5,353 nucleotides of DNA. Source: Rhodobiaceae bacterium (GTDB lineage: Bacteria; Pseudomonadota; Alphaproteobacteria; Parvibaculales; Parvibaculaceae). A model generated the notes under the pieces. That model did no database searches, was not told where the DNA came from, and saw only the letters and a program-made list of their open reading frames with translations. The position numbers were made by a program, and so were the translations under genes. Positions within the stretch are counted from its first letter, which is position 1. Every line of letters starts with the position of its first letter. Shown here one piece after another: positions 1-5,353 of this stretch. The stretch is from NCBI GenBank assembly GCA_002401305.2, contig NVSO02000199.1, positions 1 to 5,353 of the forward strand, in the 5' to 3' direction.

Positions 1-84
1 GGTGTCAGTCAAGATGACATTGACGACATGTTTAGTTCAGACAGCAAGATTGATCAAAGCGATATAGATTCACTCTTCGACTAA
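1..84 (+). CDS. C-terminal end of a protein with two FliM-like CheY-docking motifs (partial)
   Basis: The reading frame is open from the first base and ends at TAA (82-84), giving 27 residues of the C-terminus. The tail is strongly acidic and contains two similar segments, SQDDIDDMF and DQSDIDSLF, about 16 residues apart. Both fit the pattern xQx(D)IDxLF, which resembles the N-terminal peptide of the flagellar switch protein FliM (LSQxEIDALL) that binds phosphorylated CheY; that resemblance is family knowledge. Here the motif sits at the C-terminus, so this is not FliM itself. It may be a receiver-, kinase- or chemotaxis-related protein that uses the tail as a docking peptide; this is inference, since the main domain lies outside the window. 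It is convergent with the minus-strand HAD gene, whose stop codon is 11 bases away, leaving no room for a separate terminator. The reading frame is firm and the function is not. Confidence 0.75.
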   Translation, partial: GVSQDDIDDMFSSDSKIDQSDIDSLFD

Positions 85-95
85 ACGCGGCCACA

Positions 96-1007
96 TCACC
101 AAATCAAATAGGGCATTGCGGCTTGCGGTGCGATGTTATGCTCCGCACAAAAAGCATTTAGCTTTTCTTGGTTGGGTGTTGCAGGTGTTTCGCCCACATG
201 TTCGGCTGCAATGCCGCCTGTGATGAATAGCGCATCAATGTTTTGACCTTGGGCCCCCCGAATATCTGTGTGGTGACCGTCGCCAATTGCCAGAAGATGA
301 CTTTTGCCTAAAGCACTTTTGAGACCCGCAAACCGTTCAAGAGCTGCATCATAGATCGGCCCGTGAGGTTTGCCAAAATAACGCACTTCCCCGCCCAGTT
401 TCTCATAGGCTTGCGCTAAAGCGCCCGCGGCATAAATCATTTTCTCACCGCGGTGCACGACAACATCGGGATTGGCGCAGATCATTTTGAGACCCTGCGC
501 AAACAACCGTTCTAGAAGTTCTGAATAGTTTTCAGGGGTTTCAGTTTCATCGTCATAGAGACCGGAGCACAAAATATATTCTGCCTCTTCCTCACTGCCC
601 TTTTGACTGTCGGGATTTGGCAAAAGGCCCTGATCCCGATCCGGACCGATGTAGAAACATTTGGTGGTGTCGCCCAAACTGGCCAAATAGTCTCGCGTCG
701 CATCGCCAGACGTCAAAATATCATCATACGCGTCTTTCGGGACGTTCATCCGGTCCAACATGGTCACCACATTTGCGCTAGGGCGCGGCGCATTGGACAG
801 CAACAAGACGTAGCCCCCTTGCGCTCTATATGTTTTGAGGGCCTCACATGCGGCTGGGAACGCTTCTTGTCCATTGTGAACAACACCCCACAAATCGCAG
901 ATCAACCCTTTGTATTGGTTGGCCAAGGGGGCAAACCCCTCGATCAAGGGAACATGAGGTGCGGAACCTTGGGACGGCGATGTATTTGGTTTTTCAGTTT
1001 GGGTCAT
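96..1007 (-). CDS. HAD-superfamily class IIA hydrolase, TIGR01459-like
   Basis: This 303-residue protein probably is a cytoplasmic phosphatase of the NagD/phosphoglycolate-phosphatase branch (HAD class IIA); the substrate is unknown. HAD motif I is at residues 38-46 (DLWGVVHNG), with Asp38 as the expected nucleophile. The usual second Asp is Trp40, which I recall as typical of the alphaproteobacterial TIGR01459 group. Motif II is LLLSN (68-72, Ser71/Asn72). Lys213 in FGKPHG is motif III, and GDGHHTD (242-248) is motif IV with Asp243 and Asp248 as metal ligands. The cap domain lies between motifs II and III, as in class II. About 30 residues precede the conserved core and look disordered, so a later start cannot be excluded; the ATG at 1007 has only a weak upstream CAGG. 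It follows tipF on the same strand after 83 bases, so cotranscription is plausible. I recall related genes often near ribF in alphaproteobacteria, but none is seen here. Confidence 0.9.
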   Translation of the reverse strand: MTQTEKPNTSPSQGSAPHVPLIEGFAPLANQYKGLICDLWGVVHNGQEAFPAACEALKTYRAQGGYVLLLSNAPRPSANVVTMLDRMNVPKDAYDDILTSGDATRDYLASLGDTTKCFYIGPDRDQGLLPNPDSQKGSEEEAEYILCSGLYDDETETPENYSELLERLFAQGLKMICANPDVVVHRGEKMIYAAGALAQAYEKLGGEVRYFGKPHGPIYDAALERFAGLKSALGKSHLLAIGDGHHTDIRGAQGQNIDALFITGGIAAEHVGETPATPNQEKLNAFCAEHNIAPQAAMPYLIW

Positions 1008-1012
1008 GGGCC

Positions 1013-1028
1013 TGTGCTAAAGCGCACA
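1013..1028 (-). promoter_or_regulatory. Small hairpin just upstream of the HAD gene
   Basis: Inverted repeat with 5-base arms, TGTGC and GCACA, around a 6-base loop. It lies 6 to 21 bases upstream of the HAD start codon and directly abuts the weak CAGG ribosome-binding sequence. There is no T tract, so it is not a convincing terminator for tipF. If it forms in the transcript it could affect access to the start site. It is short enough to be chance. Confidence 0.25.
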
Positions 1029-1090
1029 ATGGGACGCGTCAAGCTTCAACTCTGTGACGTTCAAGCCTATGGACTAAAATGGCCGTTGTT

Positions 1091-3019
1091 TTAGGCTGCC
1101 GCGTTCATATCTACCGGGCGTGGATGGCCAAAAAGGTACCCTTGCGCACAGCTCACATCGAAATCTTGAACATGGCGCACTGTGCCCTCATCCTCAATGT
1201 GTTCAGCAATCAGTTCAATATCATAGCGGCCAAGGAGCTCGCCCAAATCGCTTGGGTGAATATCAGCATTGGCGTGTCCATCATTGCGACCCAGGAGCAA
1301 CATTGCGGGTACTTTGATAAAGCCAAACCCAAATGCTTTGAGGTGCGGCATATCGAACTTCAGACTGGTCACCCGGTCCAAAGAGAATCGGAAACCCAAC
1401 ATCGACAAACTCATCAAGTTCTTCTGCTCTGGCTCGCCTAAGCGCGCCAATGTGTCTTGGCTCAGTTCAATTATCAACTGAGAGGACAAGTCTTTGTTTT
1501 GTTCCATGAAGGAAATGAATTGATCGAAGAAACTGCTATCCATAATCGAGTGTGCGGACATATTGCAGAAGACTGCTGTCATGTCTCCGCGCTCTCGAAG
1601 CTGGCGCACCACATGGACGCACCGCAAGAGTAGCAAATTATCCACTGTACTCATCATGCCCGCAGGCTCGGCCACGCGGGTATAGTCCGCTGGCATAATC
1701 ATCTGGCCTTCTGGACCGCGCAATCGAGTGAGGCCTTCATAAAACCGGGTGCGGCGTTGAGGTAACGTCACGATGGGTTGCAAGTACAGTTCAGCGCGAT
1801 CTTCCTCCAAAGAAGAGCGGATCATTTCCAAAAGCAATTCATCTGCTGACATTGGTGCAGGGGCAAGATCTGGTATGGGCATTGGTTCGGGTGCCACTTC
1901 ACTGAGTGACGGAACGTCCTGCTGCATCGAAGGTGCTGGGATATAGGGCTGTTCAATTTGCAATGGCGCGGCTGTAAAGACTGGCGCTGTAATAGAAGAT
2001 TGTCCGGTAAGCCCTTCTCGCTCATCCATGGCTTGCTGGTGGGCTGTTGCGCGCGCGATTTGATCAAATACGCTTAAAGGCCGTGTCGTTTTTTGAGTGT
2101 AGTTGTTTGTAACATTCACTTCTTGGGGCACATCAGTGTCGATTACTGGCAGCGGCGCTTCAGCGGCGATATCCGTGATGCTCTCTTCGTTGCCATTTTC
2201 AACGGCTTCTTGCCGCAAATGTTCTGTATCAGCCACTTGTTGTTCGGCGATCAGCAACGCATTAAACTCTTCTGGCATTTCAAGTGTCGCCAGGTTTTCG
2301 GCTTCGCTCTGAGCCGCATTGTGCTCGTCGAGCAATTGCGCAAATGATTTCTGCGGCGCTTCTATAATTGGTTCTGGCGTTGCAACTTCTTCAGACTCAA
2401 CAACCACGGCATCGATGACGTCGTCTTGAACCAGCTCTTCGGGCAACTCTTGTTGGGCTTCCTCTGGTTCGACGATTGTTTCTTCATCCAGCACAAGCAC
2501 TTCGATTGCTTCTTCGGGAATAGGGGGTGCTTGGTGTTCAAGTTGATGCACCTCGCCTTGAGTAGAACGCGGCTGTTCTTCTTCAATGATGACGGCATCT
2601 ATAATGGGAGCTGAAGCCACGGACTGGACCGCAGCAGGAATTGCACTGATTTTTTGGTGCGCAATTTTTTTGGCCAATTGCTCCAGCAGAAGGACTTCTT
2701 GTTTACGGCTCGACTTAAGAGAGACTTTTTCTTCTTCCACGCGACAATTCAACTCGCGCAGGCAATCTTCTGCGGTATCTAGGTCGCGGGACAAGCCATT
2801 GGCGAAGGACGTGAGTTCAGAGATTTTATGCTTGCTCAACCGGCGTTCGCGCATTCGATTTAGACCGGCGTGGGCTTGGGTACACAGAGCGAAGATCAAC
2901 AAGCTGGTCAGCCCAGCCGTGCCACTCACCAGATACCCCATTTGGGAAATGACGGCAGTCAAAATGACAGCGCTGAGCGCATAGGTCAGCATGAACAATA
3001 TGTTTGTCGCCCGCGACAT
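1091..3019 (-). CDS. tipF: TipF-like membrane-anchored degenerate EAL protein (c-di-GMP effector, flagellar positioning)
   Basis: This 642-residue protein has two closely spaced hydrophobic helices (about 7-25 and 28-47), a charged coiled-coil stretch (about 55-122), a long acidic, Pro/Glu/Gln-rich linker (about 126-390) and a C-terminal EAL domain (about 395-635). This order matches Caulobacter TipF, a polar c-di-GMP receptor needed to place and assemble the flagellum (family knowledge). EAL-domain landmarks: YLQP (412-415), EGL instead of EAL (428-430), Asn486 in CNMSA, Glu518 in IIELSQ where the usual second Glu is Gln521, Leu547-Asp548 replacing the Asp-Asp pair, Lys569 followed by Val-Pro where KID is usual, Glu606, and QGYLFG (626-631). 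Loss of metal-binding acids suggests ligand binding without phosphodiesterase activity (inference). The protein is about 190 residues longer than Caulobacter TipF as I recall it, mainly through the linker. The ATG at 3019 has GGAG (3027-3030) seven bases upstream. The alternative is an unrelated inactive EAL protein of similar architecture. Confidence 0.8.
   Translation of the reverse strand: MSRATNILFMLTYALSAVILTAVISQMGYLVSGTAGLTSLLIFALCTQAHAGLNRMRERRLSKHKISELTSFANGLSRDLDTAEDCLRELNCRVEEEKVSLKSSRKQEVLLLEQLAKKIAHQKISAIPAAVQSVASAPIIDAVIIEEEQPRSTQGEVHQLEHQAPPIPEEAIEVLVLDEETIVEPEEAQQELPEELVQDDVIDAVVVESEEVATPEPIIEAPQKSFAQLLDEHNAAQSEAENLATLEMPEEFNALLIAEQQVADTEHLRQEAVENGNEESITDIAAEAPLPVIDTDVPQEVNVTNNYTQKTTRPLSVFDQIARATAHQQAMDEREGLTGQSSITAPVFTAAPLQIEQPYIPAPSMQQDVPSLSEVAPEPMPIPDLAPAPMSADELLLEMIRSSLEEDRAELYLQPIVTLPQRRTRFYEGLTRLRGPEGQMIMPADYTRVAEPAGMMSTVDNLLLLRCVHVVRQLRERGDMTAVFCNMSAHSIMDSSFFDQFISFMEQNKDLSSQLIIELSQDTLARLGEPEQKNLMSLSMLGFRFSLDRVTSLKFDMPHLKAFGFGFIKVPAMLLLGRNDGHANADIHPSDLGELLGRYDIELIAEHIEDEGTVRHVQDFDVSCAQGYLFGHPRPVDMNAAA
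2387..2605 (-). repeat. Repeated IDAV-acidic motif in the TipF linker
   Basis: Two copies of a short motif occur in the linker: IIDAVIIEEE (residues 139-148, bases 2576-2605) and VIDAVVVESEE (residues 201-211, bases 2387-2419). A looser relative, EVLVLDEETIVEPEE, lies between them (173-187). Each is a beta-like hydrophobic strand followed by acidic residues inside an otherwise disordered region, which is the usual look of short linear binding motifs. The similarity is visible at both protein and DNA level. Confidence 0.5.
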
Positions 3020-3026
3020 GGTCGCA

Positions 3027-3030
3027 CTCC
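3027..3030 (-). promoter_or_regulatory. Ribosome binding site of tipF
   Basis: GGAG on the minus strand, seven bases before the ATG at 3019. This spacing is near optimal and supports this start, which also places the first membrane helix directly at the N-terminus. Confidence 0.65.
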
Positions 3031-3044
3031 ATTTCTATGTCCCA

Positions 3045-3059
3045 TTTACAACTTGTAAA
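3045..3059. promoter_or_regulatory. 15-base palindrome, possible operator between tipF and the ChaC gene
   Basis: TTTACA-ACT-TGTAAA is a perfect inverted repeat with 6-base arms and a 3-base spacer. It lies 26 to 40 bases upstream of the tipF start codon and 56 to 70 bases upstream of the ChaC ATG, within the 95-base divergent intergenic region. The symmetry and place suit a binding site for a dimeric regulator. I recognise no specific regulator; AT-rich palindromes of this size do also occur by chance. Confidence 0.4.
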
Positions 3060-3085
3060 GGTGACAGTGAGATGTTGAGAATTGG

Positions 3086-3101
3086 TTAACCATATTGTTA
3101 A
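3086..3101. promoter_or_regulatory. CtrA-box-like element (TTAA, 8 bases, TTAA)
   Basis: The sequence TTAACCATATTGTTAA has two TTAA half-sites separated by 8 bases. The CtrA consensus known from Caulobacter is TTAA-N7-TTAA, so spacing is one base too long, although the TTAACCAT half is typical of many alphaproteobacterial CtrA sites. It lies 67 to 82 bases upstream of the tipF start, a sensible activator position. One half-site overlaps the AAGGA ribosome-binding sequence of the ChaC gene, so for that gene binding would be expected to repress or to be neutral. Assignment is inference. Confidence 0.4.
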
Positions 3102-3104
3102 GGA
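3100..3104 (+). promoter_or_regulatory. Ribosome binding site that decides the ChaC start
   Basis: AAGGA lies ten bases before the ATG at 3115. The TTG at 3082, which would add 11 residues, has no comparable sequence upstream, so the ATG is preferred. Confidence 0.55.
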
Positions 3105-3114
3105 TTACGGACCT

Positions 3115-3654
3115 ATGGCGCTCGAAAAGCAGGAAAAGCCCGGAGATCTCTGGGTTTTTGGATATGGGTCGCTCATGTGGGACCCGCGCCTTCCGGTCGT
3201 TGAGGCTGTTCCTGCCCGGCTTTATGGCTGGCATCGGCGCTTTTCCATGGTCAAAACCACCTCTTTTGGCTCTTTGGCCCGCCCCGGCCTTGCCGCTGGC
3301 TTACATCCAGGCGGGGAAGTCACGGGGCTGGCTTTACGCATTGATGCCTCACATAGGCCTGAGGCAGAGGCTGATCTGGACAAGAGAGAGTGCCATTATC
3401 AACGCCGTTGGGTCTCCCTTTTCACTCAGGGTGGCGCCTCCCTGCCCGCTCTCACCTATGTCGCCCATCCGACGAATGGCTCGTTCGACCCGCACCTCCC
3501 CTATGAGCACCTTACGCAGCGCTATTTACATGGGCACGGTCCGCGCGGCACAACACGTCATTATATTGAAGAAACGGCGCGCCAGCTCAGTTTGGCAGGT
3601 TACCGCAATACAGATGCGCACCGCCTGGTGCACCGCCTGAGCCGACAAAGGTAG
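3115..3654 (+). CDS. chaC: ChaC-type glutathione-specific gamma-glutamylcyclotransferase
   Basis: This 179-residue cytosolic enzyme is expected to cleave glutathione to 5-oxoproline and cysteinylglycine. Numbering from the ATG, the hallmark start of the fold is WVFGYGSLMWDP (residues 13-24), with YGSL forming the substrate-binding loop. GWHRRFSM (38-45) and RPGLAAGL (56-63) are further family blocks. The expected catalytic Glu is Glu92 in KREC, in the place of the REM motif of ChaC. The following loop (CHYQRRWV) is shorter than the usual GxYxPxWV, a small deviation near the active site. The C-terminus has GHGPRGTTRHYIEET and ends in a basic tail; overall length is slightly short for the family. 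An in-frame TTG at 3082 would give 190 residues, but the ATG at 3115 has the better ribosome site. It is transcribed divergently from tipF. Glutathione turnover is the likely role; a related gamma-glutamylamine substrate is possible. Confidence 0.88.
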   Translation: MALEKQEKPGDLWVFGYGSLMWDPRLPVVEAVPARLYGWHRRFSMVKTTSFGSLARPGLAAGLHPGGEVTGLALRIDASHRPEAEADLDKRECHYQRRWVSLFTQGGASLPALTYVAHPTNGSFDPHLPYEHLTQRYLHGHGPRGTTRHYIEETARQLSLAGYRNTDAHRLVHRLSRQR

Positions 3655-3661
3655 ACACTTA

Positions 3662-3693
3662 AGGTAAAATACCTCTATCAAAGTACCTCCATC
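3662..3693. repeat. Short inverted and direct repeats in the gap before the DUF3137-like gene
   Basis: TACCTCTATC (3670-3679) and TACCTCCATC (3684-3693) form a direct repeat with one mismatch and a 14-base period. The first copy also pairs with AGGTA (3662-3666) across a 3-base AAA loop, giving a 5-base hairpin just after the ChaC stop codon. There is no T run, so it is a poor terminator. The repeats lie 55 to 86 bases upstream of the next start codon, so they could be a regulator site; that is inference. Confidence 0.35.
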
Positions 3694-3733
3694 GCTTTCG
3701 ATCCTGTTGGAGCAGAGTGCGGGGCGGCATGTC

Positions 3734-3740
3734 AGAGGGA
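3734..3740 (+). promoter_or_regulatory. Ribosome binding site for a GTG start
   Basis: AGAGGGA lies seven bases before GTG 3748. It supports this non-ATG start; the ATG overlapping at 3746 is in another frame and meets a stop at once. Confidence 0.6.
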
Positions 3741-3747
3741 TGCAAAT

Positions 3748-4755
3748 GTGACAGAACTCAGCTCGGGTACTCCTATTTCAAAGAATAGACGATTGAGGGC
3801 TTTTCTTAGCTCTCTCGAGGACGATTTGAGCACTGCACAAAACACAGATGATTTAGTCGCCATTGTCAAAAGGGCTAAGGCCTTTGGCACGCCCCTCAAA
3901 TTTGACAATAAAATCCCTAACCAATTGGCCTTCGTGCTTTATGCGCTGGCCGTCGGCGTTGGCCTCTACATGTACTCGATTGACGGTGACATTCTAATGG
4001 CGTTGCTCCCGTTTTTCGGTGGCATTGGATTTAGCGTGATGGCAGGGCTACGTAATGCCAAGGCAAACACTCTTTCGGATGGCATATTTAAGCGGGATAT
4101 TTTATTCGATAACGAGATGACGGCTATTACAAGAGGGCTCGCGCGTCAGACCCGGTCTCTCATCCAAACTTTTGCCGATTTCCGGCGTGGAAATCATGAG
4201 CGCGAGGTCAGGGAACTCATTCGGGGTACTTTTACGGGTGAAGAGCACAGCTTTATCTATCATTATTTCCATTTTCACTATGTTGATCGATACGAAACAG
4301 TGGTCGGCTCCAAACGTCGAACGGTCTATGACCATCACGATCGCTATGGGATCCTTGTTCAATTCGACTTCACTCAGAATATGGCCATTCAAAGTTTTGG
4401 ACGCCTTCGGAATTGGAGCGCTACTTTCAGAACAGCGTCAAACCGGTTCAACAAATTGTATGATGTAGAGGCCGCCCTTGAATTGGATGCTGCTAAATTC
4501 CTTAAACCTAAAGTGGTTGTCGCCTTCGAAGATTTTTACCGGAAATTTTACAAACCAAACTTTGAATTCACCTCTACAGGGGAATTGTGCATGTCCTTTA
4601 ACGATAAGGGGCTTGTTCAAGTTGGGCATTCCTACAGCCTGAACGAACCCGATCTCTTCATCGAAGAACTGCGACAAGCCAACGACCTTCCAAAACTAAA
4701 GGTCGCTCTAGAACATATTCACACGCTGATGAAATATTCAGACAGCAACTTTTAA
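3748..4755 (+). CDS. Two-helix membrane protein, DUF3137-like, paired with LemA
   Basis: This 335-residue protein has a cytoplasmic N-terminal segment (1-57) with a predicted helical, acidic-rich part (18-45), then two membrane helices (about 58-77 and 81-101), and a large soluble C-terminal domain (about 110-335). The helices are joined by a very short loop (SIDGD), so both termini should lie on the same side, probably in the cytoplasm. The C-terminal domain has an aromatic/His-rich strand YHYFHFHYVDRY (171-182), FDFTQNMAI (206-214), and a segment around SNRFNKLYDV and FLKP (231-254). These resemble the DUF3137 pattern (a soluble beta-rich domain in proteins often encoded beside lemA), but I rate this match as moderate. 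No catalytic motif is seen and the function is unknown. It starts at GTG with a good AGAGGGA upstream, and lemA follows 25 bases after its stop, which indicates an operon and a joint membrane role. Confidence 0.8.
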   Translation: MTELSSGTPISKNRRLRAFLSSLEDDLSTAQNTDDLVAIVKRAKAFGTPLKFDNKIPNQLAFVLYALAVGVGLYMYSIDGDILMALLPFFGGIGFSVMAGLRNAKANTLSDGIFKRDILFDNEMTAITRGLARQTRSLIQTFADFRRGNHEREVRELIRGTFTGEEHSFIYHYFHFHYVDRYETVVGSKRRTVYDHHDRYGILVQFDFTQNMAIQSFGRLRNWSATFRTASNRFNKLYDVEAALELDAAKFLKPKVVVAFEDFYRKFYKPNFEFTSTGELCMSFNDKGLVQVGHSYSLNEPDLFIEELRQANDLPKLKVALEHIHTLMKYSDSNF

Positions 4756-4780
4756 AACGCATTGATTGAGGGCACTTAAT

Positions 4781-5353
4781 ATGACGGATCTATGGATTTT
4801 ATTGGCAGTCGGCGCACTCATCGCCCTCATTGTTCTCGCCATCTACAATGGCATCATTGCTCGCATGAATTCAGTTGAACGAGCGTGGGCGAATGTCATT
4901 ACAGAAGAGCGCCAGAAGAACAAAATCATTCCCACACTTGAAGGGCTCGTGGATCAATACAAACTCCATGAATCCAGCGTTCTCAAAGACATCACAGCAC
5001 TGCGCTCTGCCCTACAAGAACTCTCATCAGACAATGTGGATACGGCCCAACTGGCCGCAGCCGAAGCCAAGTCCAGTGCATTGATGAAAGGGTTGAATGT
5101 TGTTGTTGAAAATTATCCAGAGCTCAAGGCGTCTGAGGTTTTCAACAATTTGATGCGCGAAGTTGCCGAACAACAAGAAAATGTCGGCGCGGCTATTCGG
5201 ATCTTCAATCAGAATGTCGAAGACTTTAATAATGGCATCGAGCAGTTTCCAAATTCCCTGATCAACAGCATGTTGAACAAGAAAGACAAACTCAACGTGT
5301 TCCGCGATGAGGAAGCTGAAAGCGGATTTGACTACAAACCAAACTTTTCCTGA
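4781..5353 (+). CDS. lemA: LemA family membrane protein
   Basis: This complete 190-residue protein ends with TGA at the last base of the window. It has one N-terminal membrane helix (about 4-22) with almost no residues before it, then YNGIIARMNSVERAWANV (22-39), matching the LemA signature in which Tyr-Asn and a central Asn-x-Val-x-x-Ala-Trp are conserved. The rest is a long helical bundle: KNKIIPTLEGLV (46-57, the family's IPNL block), ENYPELKASEVFNNL (110-124), and a final block with FNQNVEDFNNGIEQFP (142-157) where R-x-YN-x-x-V-x-x-YN is usual. The variable C-tail is acidic. LemA proteins are inner-membrane proteins with most of the chain outside the membrane helix; their biochemical role is not known. 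The ATG at 4781 has GAGGG eight bases upstream; a TTG at 4766 would add five residues without such support. It forms an operon with the preceding DUF3137-like gene. Confidence 0.93.
   Translation: MTDLWILLAVGALIALIVLAIYNGIIARMNSVERAWANVITEERQKNKIIPTLEGLVDQYKLHESSVLKDITALRSALQELSSDNVDTAQLAAAEAKSSALMKGLNVVVENYPELKASEVFNNLMREVAEQQENVGAAIRIFNQNVEDFNNGIEQFPNSLINSMLNKKDKLNVFRDEEAESGFDYKPNFS

Noticed and set aside
1..84. FliM or FliN as the identity of the first partial gene
   Set aside because: The CheY-docking motif in FliM is N-terminal, whereas here it is doubled and directly precedes the stop codon.
1033..1040. GACGCGTC palindrome and nearby imperfect repeat (GACGCGTCAAGC / GACGTTCAAGC) between tipF and the HAD gene
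   Set aside because: An 8-base palindrome and an imperfect repeat of this size are expected by chance, and no promoter elements sit around them.
603..1094. 163-residue open frame on the plus strand opposite the HAD gene
   Set aside because: It lies antisense to a protein with all HAD motifs in order. Its translation shows no recognisable domain or good ribosome site; it is a shadow frame.
1079..1481. Several plus-strand open frames antisense to the tipF EAL domain
   Set aside because: The minus-strand frame has a clear EAL domain; the antisense frames have no conserved motif and no ribosome-binding sequence.
3095..3640. 181-residue open frame on the same strand as the ChaC gene, shifted by one base
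   Set aside because: The overlapping frame encodes all ChaC family blocks, while this one gives a composition typical of an out-of-frame reading with no known motif.
3662..3674. Possible terminator after the ChaC gene (AGGTA-AAA-TACCT)
   Set aside because: The stem is only five base pairs with a three-base loop and no T tract, so it does not qualify as an intrinsic terminator.

Overview
The window looks like chromosomal DNA of a flagellated, cell-cycle-regulated alphaproteobacterium of moderate GC content (perhaps a Caulobacterales, Hyphomonadales or Parvularculales relative). The evidence is a TipF-like membrane-anchored EAL protein, an alphaproteobacterial-type HAD-IIA hydrolase of the TIGR01459 kind, a FliM-like CheY-docking motif in the first partial gene, and a TTAA-spaced-TTAA element resembling a CtrA box. 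I cannot name the genus. I see no tRNA, rRNA, CRISPR array, insertion sequence or phage gene.

Left part (1-3019). The window opens with the last 27 codons of a plus-strand gene whose acidic tail carries two tandem copies of a motif like the FliM N-terminal CheY-binding peptide. Converging on it, with only 11 bases between the stop codons, is a minus-strand pair: a TipF-like protein (two membrane helices, coiled coil, very long acidic/proline-rich linker, degenerate EAL domain), then, 83 bases further on, a HAD-family hydrolase.

Divergent control region (3020-3114). This stretch separates tipF from a plus-strand ChaC-type gamma-glutamylcyclotransferase gene. It holds a perfect 15-base palindrome and a CtrA-like element that overlaps the Shine-Dalgarno sequence of the ChaC gene.

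Right part (3115-5353). After the ChaC gene comes a 93-base gap containing a 10-base direct repeat. Next is an apparent two-gene operon: a two-helix membrane protein resembling the DUF3137 group, and 25 bases later lemA, which is complete and ends exactly at the window edge.

Functionally the window mixes three themes: polar motility and c-di-GMP sensing (the FliM-like tail and TipF), small-molecule housekeeping (HAD hydrolase, glutathione-degrading ChaC), and a poorly understood membrane pair (DUF3137-like plus LemA). I do not see a clearly new multi-gene system. The points most worth following are the tandem CheY-docking-like tail beside tipF, the probably non-catalytic EAL domain with its expanded linker, and the DUF3137-LemA pair.
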